A stretch of 64,000 nt of DNA from Caldimonas brevitalea (GTDB lineage Bacteria; Pseudomonadota; Gammaproteobacteria; Burkholderiales; Burkholderiaceae_C): the NCBI RefSeq assembly GCF_001017435.1, contig NZ_CP011371.1:6386001-6450000 (forward strand), given 5' to 3'. Numbering within the stretch: position 1 is the stretch's first letter; the number at the start of each line of letters is the position of its first letter. Positions 52,801 to 61,974 of this stretch are shown one piece after another. The position numbers and the translations under genes are program-made. The notes under the pieces were generated by a model. The model ran no database searches and was not told where the DNA came from. It was given only the letters and a program-made list of their open reading frames with translations.

Positions 52801-52857
52801 ATCACCCGATGCATTTCGGGAAGTCGAGAGAACGACGGCTCGTGGGGCCCACTTGCC

Positions 52858-52886
52858 TTGACGCCCCTATCGGCCACCCGGACAAT
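52858..52886 (+). promoter_or_regulatory. Sigma-70-type promoter upstream of parA
   Basis: TTGACG (five of six to consensus) and GACAAT (four of six) with a 17-base spacer. The start near 52893 would give parA a leader of about 390 bases, which is long. Confidence 0.45.
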
Positions 52887-53285
52887 CGGTCGAGTTTGCA
52901 AATCAGCCCGATGGACAGCACCGCCGGCCGCCTCAAGGTCCACCCCCACCCGCCCGCCCCGCCCCAACCCACCCCAGGTGGCGTGACGGTCTCGGCTCGT
53001 CGCATTCGGCAGCGGGCGCCCCGCCGCACGACTGCCACCATCGCCGCCGGGACGGCGCGGCATGTCATGAGCCGCACCCGGACGGTGCACAGCGGCCCGG
53101 CTGCCTCCGGCCCCGAACGGAAGACGCTCACCCACGAAGGCCGGCACTGAGATGCCGGCTCCTGCTCCGACTCGCACCGCGCCACACTTCGCCGCGGCGC
53201 TTCCAGACCGCCAATCCCACCCGCCGCTGCGCCTGCGGCGGGCCGCTGCCTCCGACCGACGAGCGACCACCTCCGACCTTTGAAC
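52887..53285. other. Long leader/intergenic region before parA
   Basis: About 400 bases between the predicted promoter and the parA start. No supported ORF, terminator or further parS copy was seen. Pyrimidine-rich, with C-rich runs around 52930-52980. Confidence 0.4.
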
Positions 53286-54056
53286 ATGGCCAAGATCTTT
53301 TGCATCGCCAACCAGAAAGGGGGCGTCGGCAAGACGACCACCGCCGTCAACCTGGCCGCCGGCCTCGCCAAGGTCGGGCAGCGCGTGTTGCTGGTCGACC
53401 TCGACCCGCAGGGCAACGCGACCATGGGCTCGGGCGTCGACAAGCGGGCCCTGAGCACGACGGTGTACGAGGTGCTGCTCGAGTCGGCGAGCATCGCGGA
53501 AGCCAAAGCGCGCTCTGAACTCGGCGGCTACGATGTGCTGGGCGCCAACCGGGAACTGGCGGGGGCTGAGGTCGAACTGGTGGCGCAGGAACGCCGCGAG
53601 CGTCGGTTGAAGGGCGCACTCGATGCCGCGGACGGCGACTACGACTTCGTGCTGATCGACTGCCCACCCAGCCTGTCGATGCTGACCCTCAACGGCCTGG
53701 TGTCCGCCCACGGCGTGATCGTGCCGATGCAATGCGAATACTTCGCGCTCGAGGGCTTGAGCGATCTGGTCAACACCATCAAGCAGGTGCACGCCAACCT
53801 CAACGCTGACCTGAAGATCATCGGTTTGCTGCGGGTGATGTACGACCCGCGCATCACCTTGCAAAGCCAGGTCAGCGAACAGCTGAAGCAACACTTCGGC
53901 GACAAGGTGTTCCACACCGTCATCCCCCGCAACGTGCGCTTGGCTGAAGCGCCCAGCTTCGGCCAGCCCGGCGTCGTGTTCGATCCGGCATCGAAGGGCG
54001 CGCAGTCCTATGTGGACTTTGCCCGCGAGATGGTCGCCCGCATCTCGGCGATGTGA
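53286..54056 (+). CDS. parA: Chromosome-partitioning ATPase ParA
   Basis: A 256-residue deviant Walker-type ATPase that drives segregation of the origin region with Par[19 protein letters not shown] at residues 11-28 contains signature Lys11 and Lys16; [18 protein letters not shown] and [20 protein letters not shown] supply the A' and B motifs. No N-terminal DNA-binding extension, consistent with the Soj-like chromosomal type. ATG 53286 is preferred over the in-frame TTG 53280. First of four tightly packed genes ending in parB. Confidence 0.97.
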   Translation: MAKIFCIANQKGGVGKTTTAVNLAAGLAKVGQRVLLVDLDPQGNATMGSGVDKRALSTTVYEVLLESASIAEAKARSELGGYDVLGANRELAGAEVELVAQERRERRLKGALDAADGDYDFVLIDCPPSLSMLTLNGLVSAHGVIVPMQCEYFALEGLSDLVNTIKQVHANLNADLKIIGLLRVMYDPRITLQSQVSEQLKQHFGDKVFHTVIPRNVRLAEAPSFGQPGVVFDPASKGAQSYVDFAREMVARISAM

Positions 54057-54078
54057 ACACCCGCCTTAGCGCCAATCC

Positions 54079-54894
54079 ATGCTGACACGCGACTTTCCCT
54101 TGACGCTGCTGTCCCGCACCGAGGACGCAGGCCTGAACGCGGCGGCACCGCCCGAACAACGCTGGGTCGACGGCTGGCTGGTGCGCTACAACGCGGGCAA
54201 GGCCAAACGGGGCCGTTGCATCAACGCGCTCGCCGCCGGCCAATTGCCTCTGGCGCAGCGGTTGTCGCTGTGCGCAGAGATCTATCGCGCCGCGCAACTG
54301 CCGCTGATCGTCCGGGTGACGCCTTTTTCGGCGCCCGCCGACCTCGACACGCAGCTGGCCCACCTCGGCCTGCCCCGCTTCGAAGACACCCGCGTGATGG
54401 TGCTGGCGCGGGGGATGCGTTCTGGTGCCGACGAGCCGCCCCGGGTCGAAGCCGTCGATTGCCAGACCTTCGCTGAAGTCGTCGGCGAGCTGCGCGGCTC
54501 GCCGGTCGCCCAACGCCGGGCCCACGCCGAACGCCTGCGCCATGCACCGGTCCCGCTGCGCGGCTTCGTCTTGCGCGATGCCGACCACCAGGTGGTGGCC
54601 TGCGGCCAGTACACACTGGAGTCGACCATGGCAGGTCTGTACGACATCGTGACGGCCGAGCGCGCCCGCAACCAGGGATGGGCCACCCGGTTGTGTACCC
54701 AGTTGCTGCAGCAGGCCTCCGCCGACGGCGCGCGCAGCGCCTATCTTCAGGTCGATGCCGACAATCACGCCGCCCGCGCCCTGTACCACCGCATCGGCTT
54801 TCGCGATGCCTACGCCTACCACTACCGCGGCGAGAACCGGCTGCCGCCATCGGGCGCCGCAGCGCTGTCACCTCCTGCCCACACCACTGCATGA
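54079..54894 (+). CDS. GNAT-family N-acetyltransferase
   Basis: A 271-residue acetyltransferase. The C-terminal GNAT core includes LRDADHQVVACGQYTL, YDIVTAERARNQGWATRLCT (the acetyl-CoA-binding R/Q-x-x-G-x-G/A loop) and AYLQVDADNHAARALYHRIGF. The N-terminal half (WVDGWLVRYNAGKAKRGRC) fits the two-lobed GNAT type often found near parA in related genomes. Starts 22 bases after parA and overlaps the next gene by four bases. Substrate unknown. Confidence 0.88.
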   Translation: MLTRDFPLTLLSRTEDAGLNAAAPPEQRWVDGWLVRYNAGKAKRGRCINALAAGQLPLAQRLSLCAEIYRAAQLPLIVRVTPFSAPADLDTQLAHLGLPRFEDTRVMVLARGMRSGADEPPRVEAVDCQTFAEVVGELRGSPVAQRRAHAERLRHAPVPLRGFVLRDADHQVVACGQYTLESTMAGLYDIVTAERARNQGWATRLCTQLLQQASADGARSAYLQVDADNHAARALYHRIGFRDAYAYHYRGENRLPPSGAAALSPPAHTTA

Positions 54895-55430
54895 CCACGC
54901 CTCGCATCCTCGTGTTGCCCGGCTGGCAGGGCTCGGGCCCGGACCATTGGCAAAGCCGCTGGGAACGCCTGTATGGTGACCAACGCGTCGAGCAGGACGA
55001 TTGGCATTGGCCCAAGCGAGGCGACTGGATGACGCGCCTTGAAGAGGCGGTGCTCGCCGACGACCGACCTGCCTTGCTGGTCGCCCACAGCCTGGGCTGC
55101 CAGCTGGTGGCCGCGTGGGCGGCCCATTCCCGGCACACGGACCGGGTCCAGGGCGCCCTGCTGGTCGCGCTGCCCGATACCGAGCGCGAGACGATACCGC
55201 CGCAGCTCTATTCGTGGCGGCCGATGCCCCGGCAACCGCTGCCCTTTCCGGCCACCGCCGTGATCAGCACCGACGATCCTTTCTGCACCCCTGAACGCGC
55301 GGCCGAACTCGCCGCCGCCTGGGGCGCGACCCTGCTCAGCCTGGGAGCGCGCGGCCACCTGAATGCCGACTCGGGGCTGGGCGACTGGCCAGAAGGCCGC
55401 GAGTGGGTCGCCACGCTCGTCGGCCCCTGA
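54891..55430 (+). CDS. RBBP9/YdeN-type alpha/beta serine hydrolase
   Basis: A 179-residue small alpha/beta hydrolase. Nucleophile Ser lies in LLVAHSLGCQLVAAWA, the acid in STDDPFCTPERA and the His in ARGHLNADSGLG, giving a complete triad; the opening VLPGWQGSGPDHWQSRWE is the RBBP9/YdeN signature. ATGA overlap with the acetyltransferase gene; parB follows 29 bases after its stop. Substrate unknown. Its place inside the par operon is the odd part. Confidence 0.9.
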   Translation: MTTPRILVLPGWQGSGPDHWQSRWERLYGDQRVEQDDWHWPKRGDWMTRLEEAVLADDRPALLVAHSLGCQLVAAWAAHSRHTDRVQGALLVALPDTERETIPPQLYSWRPMPRQPLPFPATAVISTDDPFCTPERAAELAAAWGATLLSLGARGHLNADSGLGDWPEGREWVATLVGP

Positions 55431-55459
55431 AAACACACCTTCGCACCGACACCGCCACC

Positions 55460-56365
55460 ATGGTCACCAAAAAACCGAAAGGCCTCGGCCTGGGTCTCGA
55501 AGCCTTGCTCGGCCCCAAGGTCAGCGACACCCCTGCCTCGGCCTCCGCAGCACGCGGCGACGGCCGGCCGTCGACCCTCAAGTTGGGGCAACTCCAGCCC
55601 GGCAAGTACCAACCGCGCACGCGCATGGACGAAGGCTCGCTCTACGAGTTGGCCGAGAGCATCAAGGCACAAGGGGTGATGCAGCCCATCTTGGTGCGTC
55701 CGGTCGGGCCGGACCGGTACGAGATCATCGCGGGCGAACGACGTTCGCGTGCGGCCAAGCTGGCCGGCCTGGACGAAGTGCCGGTGTTGGTCAAGGAGGT
55801 GCCCGACGAAGCCGCGGCGGCGATGGCGCTGATCGAAAACATCCAGCGCGAAGACCTCAACCCGCTCGAGGAAGCACAGGGCCTGCAGCGGCTCGTCAGC
55901 GAGTTCGGATTGACGCACGAGCAAGCGGCGCAGGCGGTGGGCCGCTCGCGCAGTGCCGCCTCCAACCTGCTGCGCTTGTTGAACCTGGCCGAACCTGTGC
56001 AACAGATGTTGATGGCCGGCGACCTCGACATGGGCCATGCGCGCGCCTTGTTGCCGCTCGAAGGTGCACAGCAGATCCTCAGCGCCAACGAAATCGTCTC
56101 GAAGAAGCTGAGCGTGCGGGAGGCCGAGAAGCTCGTGACCAAGGCTGGCCACGCACGCCAGTCGCCGCTGCTGCGCGTCAAGAAGGACAAGTCGCGCGAC
56201 ATCACGCGCATCGAAGAGGAACTGTCCGACCATTTGACGGCACCGGTCGAGATCCGCATCAAGAAGCGCACCAAGCGCGGCGAACAAGGCGAGGTCGTGA
56301 TCGGCTTCGGCTCGCTCGACGAACTCAACGGCCTGCTCGAGAAGCTGGGGCTGGCGGAGACATAG
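55460..56365 (+). CDS. parB: Chromosome-partitioning protein ParB
   Basis: A 301-residue ParB. The N-terminal LGLGLEALLG segment is the usual ParA-contacting stretch. The CTP-binding ParB/Srx domain contains KYQPRTRMDEGSLYELAESI and GERRSRAAKLAGLDEVPVLV (Gly92-Glu-Arg-Arg), followed by the helix-turn-helix FGLTHEQAAQAVGRSRSAAS and a C-terminal dimerisation part. ATG 55460; frame is open 19 codons further but inside the preceding gene's end. Its targets, three parS copies, lie in mnmG and rsmG. Confidence 0.97.
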   Translation: MVTKKPKGLGLGLEALLGPKVSDTPASASAARGDGRPSTLKLGQLQPGKYQPRTRMDEGSLYELAESIKAQGVMQPILVRPVGPDRYEIIAGERRSRAAKLAGLDEVPVLVKEVPDEAAAAMALIENIQREDLNPLEEAQGLQRLVSEFGLTHEQAAQAVGRSRSAASNLLRLLNLAEPVQQMLMAGDLDMGHARALLPLEGAQQILSANEIVSKKLSVREAEKLVTKAGHARQSPLLRVKKDKSRDITRIEEELSDHLTAPVEIRIKKRTKRGEQGEVVIGFGSLDELNGLLEKLGLAET

Positions 56366-56833
56366 CCCGTCCGAGGGGCGAGCGTCTTGTGCTGACCCGC
56401 CCCCGCCCCTGTGGCGGGACTGAAGAGACAGCCGCCCGGGCTTCAACCTTGCCTACCGCGGGGCCACCCCCCTTGCCCCTGTCGCGGTTCCGTCTGCACG
56501 TTGCGACGGATGGGACGAAGTTGGTGCATCACAGCGTGCCTCCCACCCCCTGATCGCAGCGTGCGTTACACGCAACACTGCGCGCGCAGGACTCCCGCCA
56601 TTCGTCCCCCTCGGCCGGCAAGCGCCGCCACCACCCTTCGTGGGCCCTTTCCAGAGGGAGTTGGACCTTGCAGCCCGCTGAACCCTGCGTCTGCGGGGGT
56701 GTTTGCACGCGCAGGATGTCACATGTCGATGCGGATGACGGCAAATACCCCGTGGAACTTTCCGCGCGGCTGTGCTCTCCTTGGGACAGGCGTACGCTGG
56801 ATTGCATCGGGTGTCGCCACCCCTCTCGGGGAG
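56366..56833. other. Intergenic region downstream of parB
   Basis: About 470 bases before the sigma-54 site with no supported gene; several short frames on both strands overlap and look like chance. No clear intrinsic terminator after parB was found. Enhancer-binding sites for the downstream sigma-54 promoter may be here but none was recognised. Confidence 0.4.
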
Positions 56834-56848
56834 GGCACGCTCCTTGCA
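56834..56848 (+). promoter_or_regulatory. Sigma-54 (-24/-12) promoter of the prkA operon
   Basis: GGCACG-CTCC-TTGCA, with GG and GC separated by exactly ten bases, is an almost perfect match to TGGCACG-N4-TTGCW. Transcription would start near 56860, about 133 bases before the prkA ATG. The E. coli homologues yeaGH are also known sigma-54/NtrC-dependent genes. Confidence 0.78.
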
Positions 56849-56992
56849 CACTGGAGGTCATAGAACAGACGGTTCACGCTGCCTGTTCTGCGCTAACGCG
56901 CAACAGTTATCGCCCATGCTCAAACCATGGCAATGCGCAAGGCCCGAAGATGGGTTGAACGCGGAGTCGGAAAGGGATCTAGGAGGTCTGCG

Positions 56993-58915
56993 ATGGACGT
57001 CATGAGCAACTTCGCCGCTCGCTACGAGCGCACCCGGGAAGAGGAATTCTCCTTGCAGGAGTACCTCGACATCTGCAAGCGTGATCCCTTGGCATACGCC
57101 ACGGCCGCCGAGCGCATGCTGAAGGCCATCGGCGAGCCCGAAGTGGTCGACACGCGCAACGACACGCGCTTGTCTCGCATCTTTGCGAACAAGGTCATCA
57201 AGATCTACCCGGCCTTCCGGGAGTTCTATGGCATGGAGGACTCGATCGAACAGGTCGTGTCCTATTTCCGCCACGCCGCCCAGGGGCTGGAGGAAAAGAA
57301 GCAAATCCTGTATCTGCTGGGTCCGGTCGGCGGCGGCAAGAGCTCGATCGCCGAGCGCCTGAAGCAACTGATGGAGCACGTGCCCTTCTACTCGATCAAG
57401 GGCTCACCGGTGAACGAGTCCCCGCTGGGGCTGTTCGACCCGGACGAAGACGGCGGCATCCTGGAACGCGAATACGGCATCCCGCGCCGCTACCTGCAGC
57501 GCATCCTGTCGCCGTGGGCGGTCAAGCGGCTGGAAGAATTCGGCGGTGACATCCGCAAGTTCCGCGTCGTCAAGCGCTACCCGTCGATCCTCAAGCAGAC
57601 CGGGATCGCCAAGACCGAGCCGGGCGACGAGAACAACCAGGACATTTCTTCCCTCGTCGGCAAGGTTGACATCCGCAAGCTCGAAACCTATGCGCAGGAC
57701 GACCCGGACGCCTACAGCTATTCCGGCGGTCTGTGCCTGGCCAACCAGGGCCTGCTCGAGTTCGTCGAGATGTTCAAAGCGCCGATCAAGGTGCTGCACC
57801 CGCTGCTGACCGCCACCCAGGAAGGCAACTTCAAGGGCACCGAAGGTTTCGGCGCCATCCCCTTCGACGGCGTGATCCTGGCGCACTCGAACGAGAGCGA
57901 ATGGAAGGCGTTCCGCAACAACAAGAACAACGAGGCCTTCCTCGACCGGATCTACATCGTCAAGGTGCCGTACTGCCTGCGCGTCAGCGAAGAGATCAAG
58001 ATCTACGAGAAGCTGGTGCGCAACTCGTCGTTGTCGCAGGCGCCTTGCGCACCGGGCACCTTGAAGATGATGTCGCAGTTCGCCGTGCTCACACGTTTGA
58101 AGGAGCCCGAGAACTCGAGCATCTTCAGCAAGATGCAGGTCTACGACGGCGAAAGCCTCAAGGACACCGACCCCAAGGCCAAGTCGCTGCAGGAGTACCG
58201 CGACTATGCGGGTGTCGACGAGGGCATGACCGGCATCTCGACGCGCTTCTCGTTCAAGATCATCTCCAAGGTCTTCAACTTCGACTCGACCGAGGTGGCC
58301 GCCAACCCGGTGCACCTGATGTACGTGCTCGAGCAGCAGATCGAACGCGAGCAGTTCCCGGCCGAGACGGAACAGAAATACCTCTCGTACATCAAGGAGC
58401 TGTTGGCGCCGCGTTATGCGGAGTTCATCGGCAAGGAGATCCAGACGGCGTATCTCGAAAGCTATTCCGAGTACGGCCAGAACATCTTCGACCGCTACGT
58501 CACCTACGCCGACTACTGGATCCAGGACCAGGAATACCGCGACCCCGACACCGGCGAGATCTTCGATCGCTCGGCGCTCAACGGCGAGCTCGAAAAGATC
58601 GAGAAGCCGGCCGGCATCAGCAACCCGAAGGACTTCCGCAACGAGATCGTCAACTTCGTGCTGCGCGCCCGCGCCAACAACGCCGGCAAGAACCCGTTGT
58701 GGACGAGCTACGAGAAGCTGCGCACGGTGATCGAGAAGAAGATGTTCTCGAACACCGAGGAACTGCTGCCAGTCATCAGCTTCAACGCCAAGTCGAGCGC
58801 CGACGAGCAGAAGAAGCACGAGGACTTCGTCAACCGCATGGTGCAAAAGGGCTACACGCCCAAGCAGGTGCGGCTGCTGTGCGAGTGGTACCTGCGGGTG
58901 CGCAAGAGCTCCTGA
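56993..58915 (+). CDS. prkA: PrkA-family serine protein kinase (YeaG-like)
   Basis: A 640-residue protein of the PrkA family (E. coli YeaG is 644). The AAA-type ATPase has Walker A GPVGGGKSSIAERL at about residues 110-123. The C-terminal protein-kinase-like/PrkA domain follows from about residue 390. Conserved stretches include EEFSLQEYLDICKRDPLAYA, GSPVNESPLGLFDPDEDG and YSGGLCLANQGLLEFVEMFK. ATG 56993 has AGGAGG six bases upstream. First gene of prkA-yeaH-spoVR. Family members respond to nitrogen starvation and stationary phase; newer work treats them also as AAA+ proteases, so the kinase role is not settled. Confidence 0.95.
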   Translation: MDVMSNFAARYERTREEEFSLQEYLDICKRDPLAYATAAERMLKAIGEPEVVDTRNDTRLSRIFANKVIKIYPAFREFYGMEDSIEQVVSYFRHAAQGLEEKKQILYLLGPVGGGKSSIAERLKQLMEHVPFYSIKGSPVNESPLGLFDPDEDGGILEREYGIPRRYLQRILSPWAVKRLEEFGGDIRKFRVVKRYPSILKQTGIAKTEPGDENNQDISSLVGKVDIRKLETYAQDDPDAYSYSGGLCLANQGLLEFVEMFKAPIKVLHPLLTATQEGNFKGTEGFGAIPFDGVILAHSNESEWKAFRNNKNNEAFLDRIYIVKVPYCLRVSEEIKIYEKLVRNSSLSQAPCAPGTLKMMSQFAVLTRLKEPENSSIFSKMQVYDGESLKDTDPKAKSLQEYRDYAGVDEGMTGISTRFSFKIISKVFNFDSTEVAANPVHLMYVLEQQIEREQFPAETEQKYLSYIKELLAPRYAEFIGKEIQTAYLESYSEYGQNIFDRYVTYADYWIQDQEYRDPDTGEIFDRSALNGELEKIEKPAGISNPKDFRNEIVNFVLRARANNAGKNPLWTSYEKLRTVIEKKMFSNTEELLPVISFNAKSSADEQKKHEDFVNRMVQKGYTPKQVRLLCEWYLRVRKSS

Positions 58916-59037
58916 GGGAGCTCGGCAAGGTGCGCCTGAAGTGCAAGGCCCGGACGGATCGGCAACACATGGGGAGGCTGTGCGGCATGGACATCTCACC
59001 GCGATATTCAGGCACTGCTTCCCCCCTGTTGCCCCCC

Positions 59038-59058
59038 GCCGGGCTGCGAACTCCCGGC
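59038..59058 (+). repeat. Intercistronic hairpin between prkA and yeaH
   Basis: GCCGGG and CCCGGC form a perfect 6-bp stem around a 9-base loop inside the 189-base prkA-yeaH gap. No T-run follows. It may stabilise the prkA end or tune read-through into yeaH. Confidence 0.35.
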
Positions 59059-59104
59059 GCGCTGCGTAGGTCCAAGCTACAGCTACCCCGGAAAGTACAC
59101 GACC

Positions 59105-60394
59105 ATGCCCATGCTCCAACAGATCATTGATCGGCGGCTGTCGGGCAAGAACAAGTCCATCGGCAACCGCGAGCGCTTTCTGCGCCGCTACCGTGACCAG
59201 ATCCGCGAGGCGGTGCGCCGCGCGGTGAGCGGCCGGGGCATCCGCAATCTGGAGCAAGGCGAAGACATCACCCTGCCCCGTCGCGACGTGTCGGAGCCGG
59301 TGTTTGGCCACGGCCAGGGCGGCAAGCGCGATTACGTTCACCCCGGCAACAAGGAATACATCAAGGGCGACCGCATCCAGCGGCCGCAAGGCGGCGGCGG
59401 CCAGGGCGGCGGCTCCAACGCCAGCGACAGCGGTGAAGGCGAAGACGACTTCGTATTCCACCTCAGCAAGGAAGAGTTCATGCAGGTCTTCTTCGAAGAC
59501 CTGGCCCTGCCCCATCTGATCCGCACCCAGCTCGCCGAGGTGCCGGAATGGAAGAGCCACCGTGCCGGCTTCACCAGCGACGGCACACCCAACAACCTGC
59601 ACGTGGTGCGGTCGATGCGCGGCGCCTTGGCGCGGCGTATTGCGCTGGGCGGCGAATCACGCCGCGAACTGCGTCAACTCGAACAGCATCTGCTGCATTT
59701 GAAGCAGCATCCGCACCCGACCGACCTGATGGTCGAGCGCGAGATCCGCGAACTCGAACTCGCCATCGAAGCCCTGCGGGCGCGTTTGCGGCACATCCCC
59801 TATCTCGACCCGATCGACCTGCGCTACCGCAACCGGGTGCGCGTGCCGGTGCCGAGCGCGAAGGCCGTCATGTTCTGCTTGATGGACGTGTCGGGCTCGA
59901 TGGACGAGGCGCGCAAGGACATGTCCAAGCGCTTCTTCATGCTGCTGTACCTGTTCTTGACGCGGCACTACGAGAAGATCGAGCTGGTGTTCATCCGCCA
60001 TCACACGCAGGCGGCCGAGGTCAGCGAAGACGAGTTCTTCCACGCCACCGAGACCGGCGGCACCGTGGTCTCGAGTGCGCTGACGTTGATGCAGGACATC
60101 ATCCGCGCGCGCTACCCGAGCGGCGAGTGGAACATCTACGGCGCGCAGGCGAGCGACGGCGACAACTGGCACCACGACAGCGGCCGCTGCCGCGAACTGC
60201 TGTCCGAGCAGATCCTGCCACTGTGCCGCTACTACGCCTACGTGCAGGTGGCAGAAGCCGAGCAGAACCTCTGGGAGGAATACACCCAGTTGGTCGAGCG
60301 CCACAAGAACTTCGCGATGCGCAAGGTTTCCGAAGCGTCGGACATCTACCCGGTGTTCCGCGATCTGTTCAAGAAAGAGGGAGCACCTGCATGA
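59105..60394 (+). CDS. yeaH: YeaH/YhbH-family (DUF444) protein
   Basis: A 429-residue protein of the DUF444 family (E. coli YeaH is about 427). N-terminal LQQIIDRRLSGKNKSIGNRE and the GGGGQGGGSNASDSGEGEDD low-complexity linker are typical. The C-terminal half is a von Willebrand A-like domain with the MIDAS motif DVSGSMDEARKDMSKRFFML, and an exposed FIRHHTQAAEV. Overlaps spoVR by four bases. It works with PrkA and SpoVR in stress and nitrogen responses; molecular role unknown. Confidence 0.95.
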   Translation: MPMLQQIIDRRLSGKNKSIGNRERFLRRYRDQIREAVRRAVSGRGIRNLEQGEDITLPRRDVSEPVFGHGQGGKRDYVHPGNKEYIKGDRIQRPQGGGGQGGGSNASDSGEGEDDFVFHLSKEEFMQVFFEDLALPHLIRTQLAEVPEWKSHRAGFTSDGTPNNLHVVRSMRGALARRIALGGESRRELRQLEQHLLHLKQHPHPTDLMVEREIRELELAIEALRARLRHIPYLDPIDLRYRNRVRVPVPSAKAVMFCLMDVSGSMDEARKDMSKRFFMLLYLFLTRHYEKIELVFIRHHTQAAEVSEDEFFHATETGGTVVSSALTLMQDIIRARYPSGEWNIYGAQASDGDNWHHDSGRCRELLSEQILPLCRYYAYVQVAEAEQNLWEEYTQLVERHKNFAMRKVSEASDIYPVFRDLFKKEGAPA

Positions 60395-61935
60395 GCCCCG
60401 ATGCTGTGATCACCGCCCCCGTCGAACGCGCGCGCGAGCCGCTGCCCAGCCCGTCGGACTGGACCTTCGACCTGATCGAGACCTACCACAACGCGATCGC
60501 CCGCACCGCGGCCGGGTACAAGCTCGACACCTATGCCAACCAGCTCGAGATCATCACGGCCGAGCAGATGATGGACGCGTATGCGTCGGTCGGCATGCCG
60601 GTGATCTACCGCCACTGGTCCTACGGCAAGCAGTTCATCGCGACCGAGAAGAACTACCGCCGTGGTTTCATGGGCCTGGCCTATGAGATCGTCATCAACT
60701 CCGACCCCTGCATCTCTTACCTGATGGAAGAGAACACGATGGCGATGCAGGCACTGGTGATCGCCCACGCGGCCTATGGCCACAACAGCTTCTTCAAGGG
60801 CAACTACCTGTTCCGCATGTGGACCGATGCGTCGTCGATCATCGACTACCTGGTCTATGCGAAGAAGTACATCGCCGAATGCGAAGAGCACCACGGAGTC
60901 GAAGCGGTCGAAGACCTGCTCGACTCCTGCCATGCGTTGATGAACCACGGCGTCGACCGCTACCGCCGTCCGCAGAAGCTGTCGCTGGCCCAGGAGCAGG
61001 CCCGCCGCACCGAGCGCGAGGCCTATTTGCAGCAACAGGTCAACGACCTGTGGCGCACCCTGCCCCGGCGCGCCGACAAGAGCGCCGAAGAAGAGGAAGC
61101 GGCCAAGCGTTTCCCGGCCGAGCCGCAGGAGAATTTGCTCTACTTCATCGAAAAGAACGCGCCGCTGCTCGAACCGTGGCAGCGCGAGATCGTGCGCATC
61201 GTACGCAAGGTGGCGCAGTACTTCTATCCGCAGCGCCAGACCCAGGTGATGAACGAAGGCTGGGCCACGTTCTGGCACTACACGCTGCTCAACACCATGT
61301 ACGACCGCGGCCTGCTGGCCGACGGCTTCATGCTGGAGTGCCTGAAGTCGCACACCAATGTGATCTACCAACCGCCGGTGGGCCACCGCGCGTACAGCGG
61401 GCTCAACCCCTATGCCTTGGGCTTCGCGATGTACACCGACCTCAAGCGCATCTGCGAGGCGCCCACCGAGGAAGACCGGCGCTGGTTCCCCGACATTGCG
61501 GGCAGCGACTGGCTCACGACGCTCGACTATGCGATGCGCAACTTCAAGGACGAGAGCTTCGTCGGCCAGTTCTTGTCGCCCAAGCTGATGCGCGACTTCC
61601 GGCTGTTCGCGATCCGCGACGACGAGAGCGAGCCTGAACTCGAAGTGGCCGCCATCCACGACGACAGCGGCTACCGCGAACTGCGCGAAGCCCTGTCACG
61701 CCAGTACGACCTCAACCACCGCGAGCCGAACATCCAGGTGTGGAGCGTCAATCTGCGCGGCGACCGGTCGCTCACGCTGCGCCACACGCAACACAACAAC
61801 CGACCGTTGAACGACGATGCGCAGGAAGTGCTCAAGCACGTCGCCCGCTTGTGGGGCTTCGACGTCCACCTCGAAAGCGTGGACGGACGCGGCCACATCC
61901 AGCGTCAATGGACGGTGCCGGCGCCCAAGCTCTGA
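60391..61935 (+). CDS. SpoVR-family protein (YcgB-like)
   Basis: A 514-residue SpoVR/YcgB protein (E. coli YcgB is 510). Landmarks include DWTFDLIETYHNAIARTAAG, HWSYGKQFIATEKNYRRGFM, NEGWATFWHYTLLNTMYDRG and YQPPVGHRAYSGLNPYALGF. ATGA overlap with the yeaH stop shows translational coupling. Third gene of the conserved prkA-yeaH-spoVR set. SpoVR affects spore cortex in Bacillus; in non-sporulating bacteria its role is unknown. Confidence 0.95.
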   Translation: MSPDAVITAPVERAREPLPSPSDWTFDLIETYHNAIARTAAGYKLDTYANQLEIITAEQMMDAYASVGMPVIYRHWSYGKQFIATEKNYRRGFMGLAYEIVINSDPCISYLMEENTMAMQALVIAHAAYGHNSFFKGNYLFRMWTDASSIIDYLVYAKKYIAECEEHHGVEAVEDLLDSCHALMNHGVDRYRRPQKLSLAQEQARRTEREAYLQQQVNDLWRTLPRRADKSAEEEEAAKRFPAEPQENLLYFIEKNAPLLEPWQREIVRIVRKVAQYFYPQRQTQVMNEGWATFWHYTLLNTMYDRGLLADGFMLECLKSHTNVIYQPPVGHRAYSGLNPYALGFAMYTDLKRICEAPTEEDRRWFPDIAGSDWLTTLDYAMRNFKDESFVGQFLSPKLMRDFRLFAIRDDESEPELEVAAIHDDSGYRELREALSRQYDLNHREPNIQVWSVNLRGDRSLTLRHTQHNNRPLNDDAQEVLKHVARLWGFDVHLESVDGRGHIQRQWTVPAPKL

Positions 61936-61974
61936 TCAGGGCGCTTGCGTCCCGCCGCCATCGTCGTCGCCTGC

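Noticed and set aside
52797..53915. 372-codon minus-strand ORF across the parA leader and parA
   Set aside because: Antisense to parA; the part over the leader has no recognisable sequence, so the leader was left without a gene.
57404..59602. 732-codon minus-strand ORF opposite prkA
   Set aside because: prkA matches its family end to end; the antisense frame also crosses into yeaH without any start signal.
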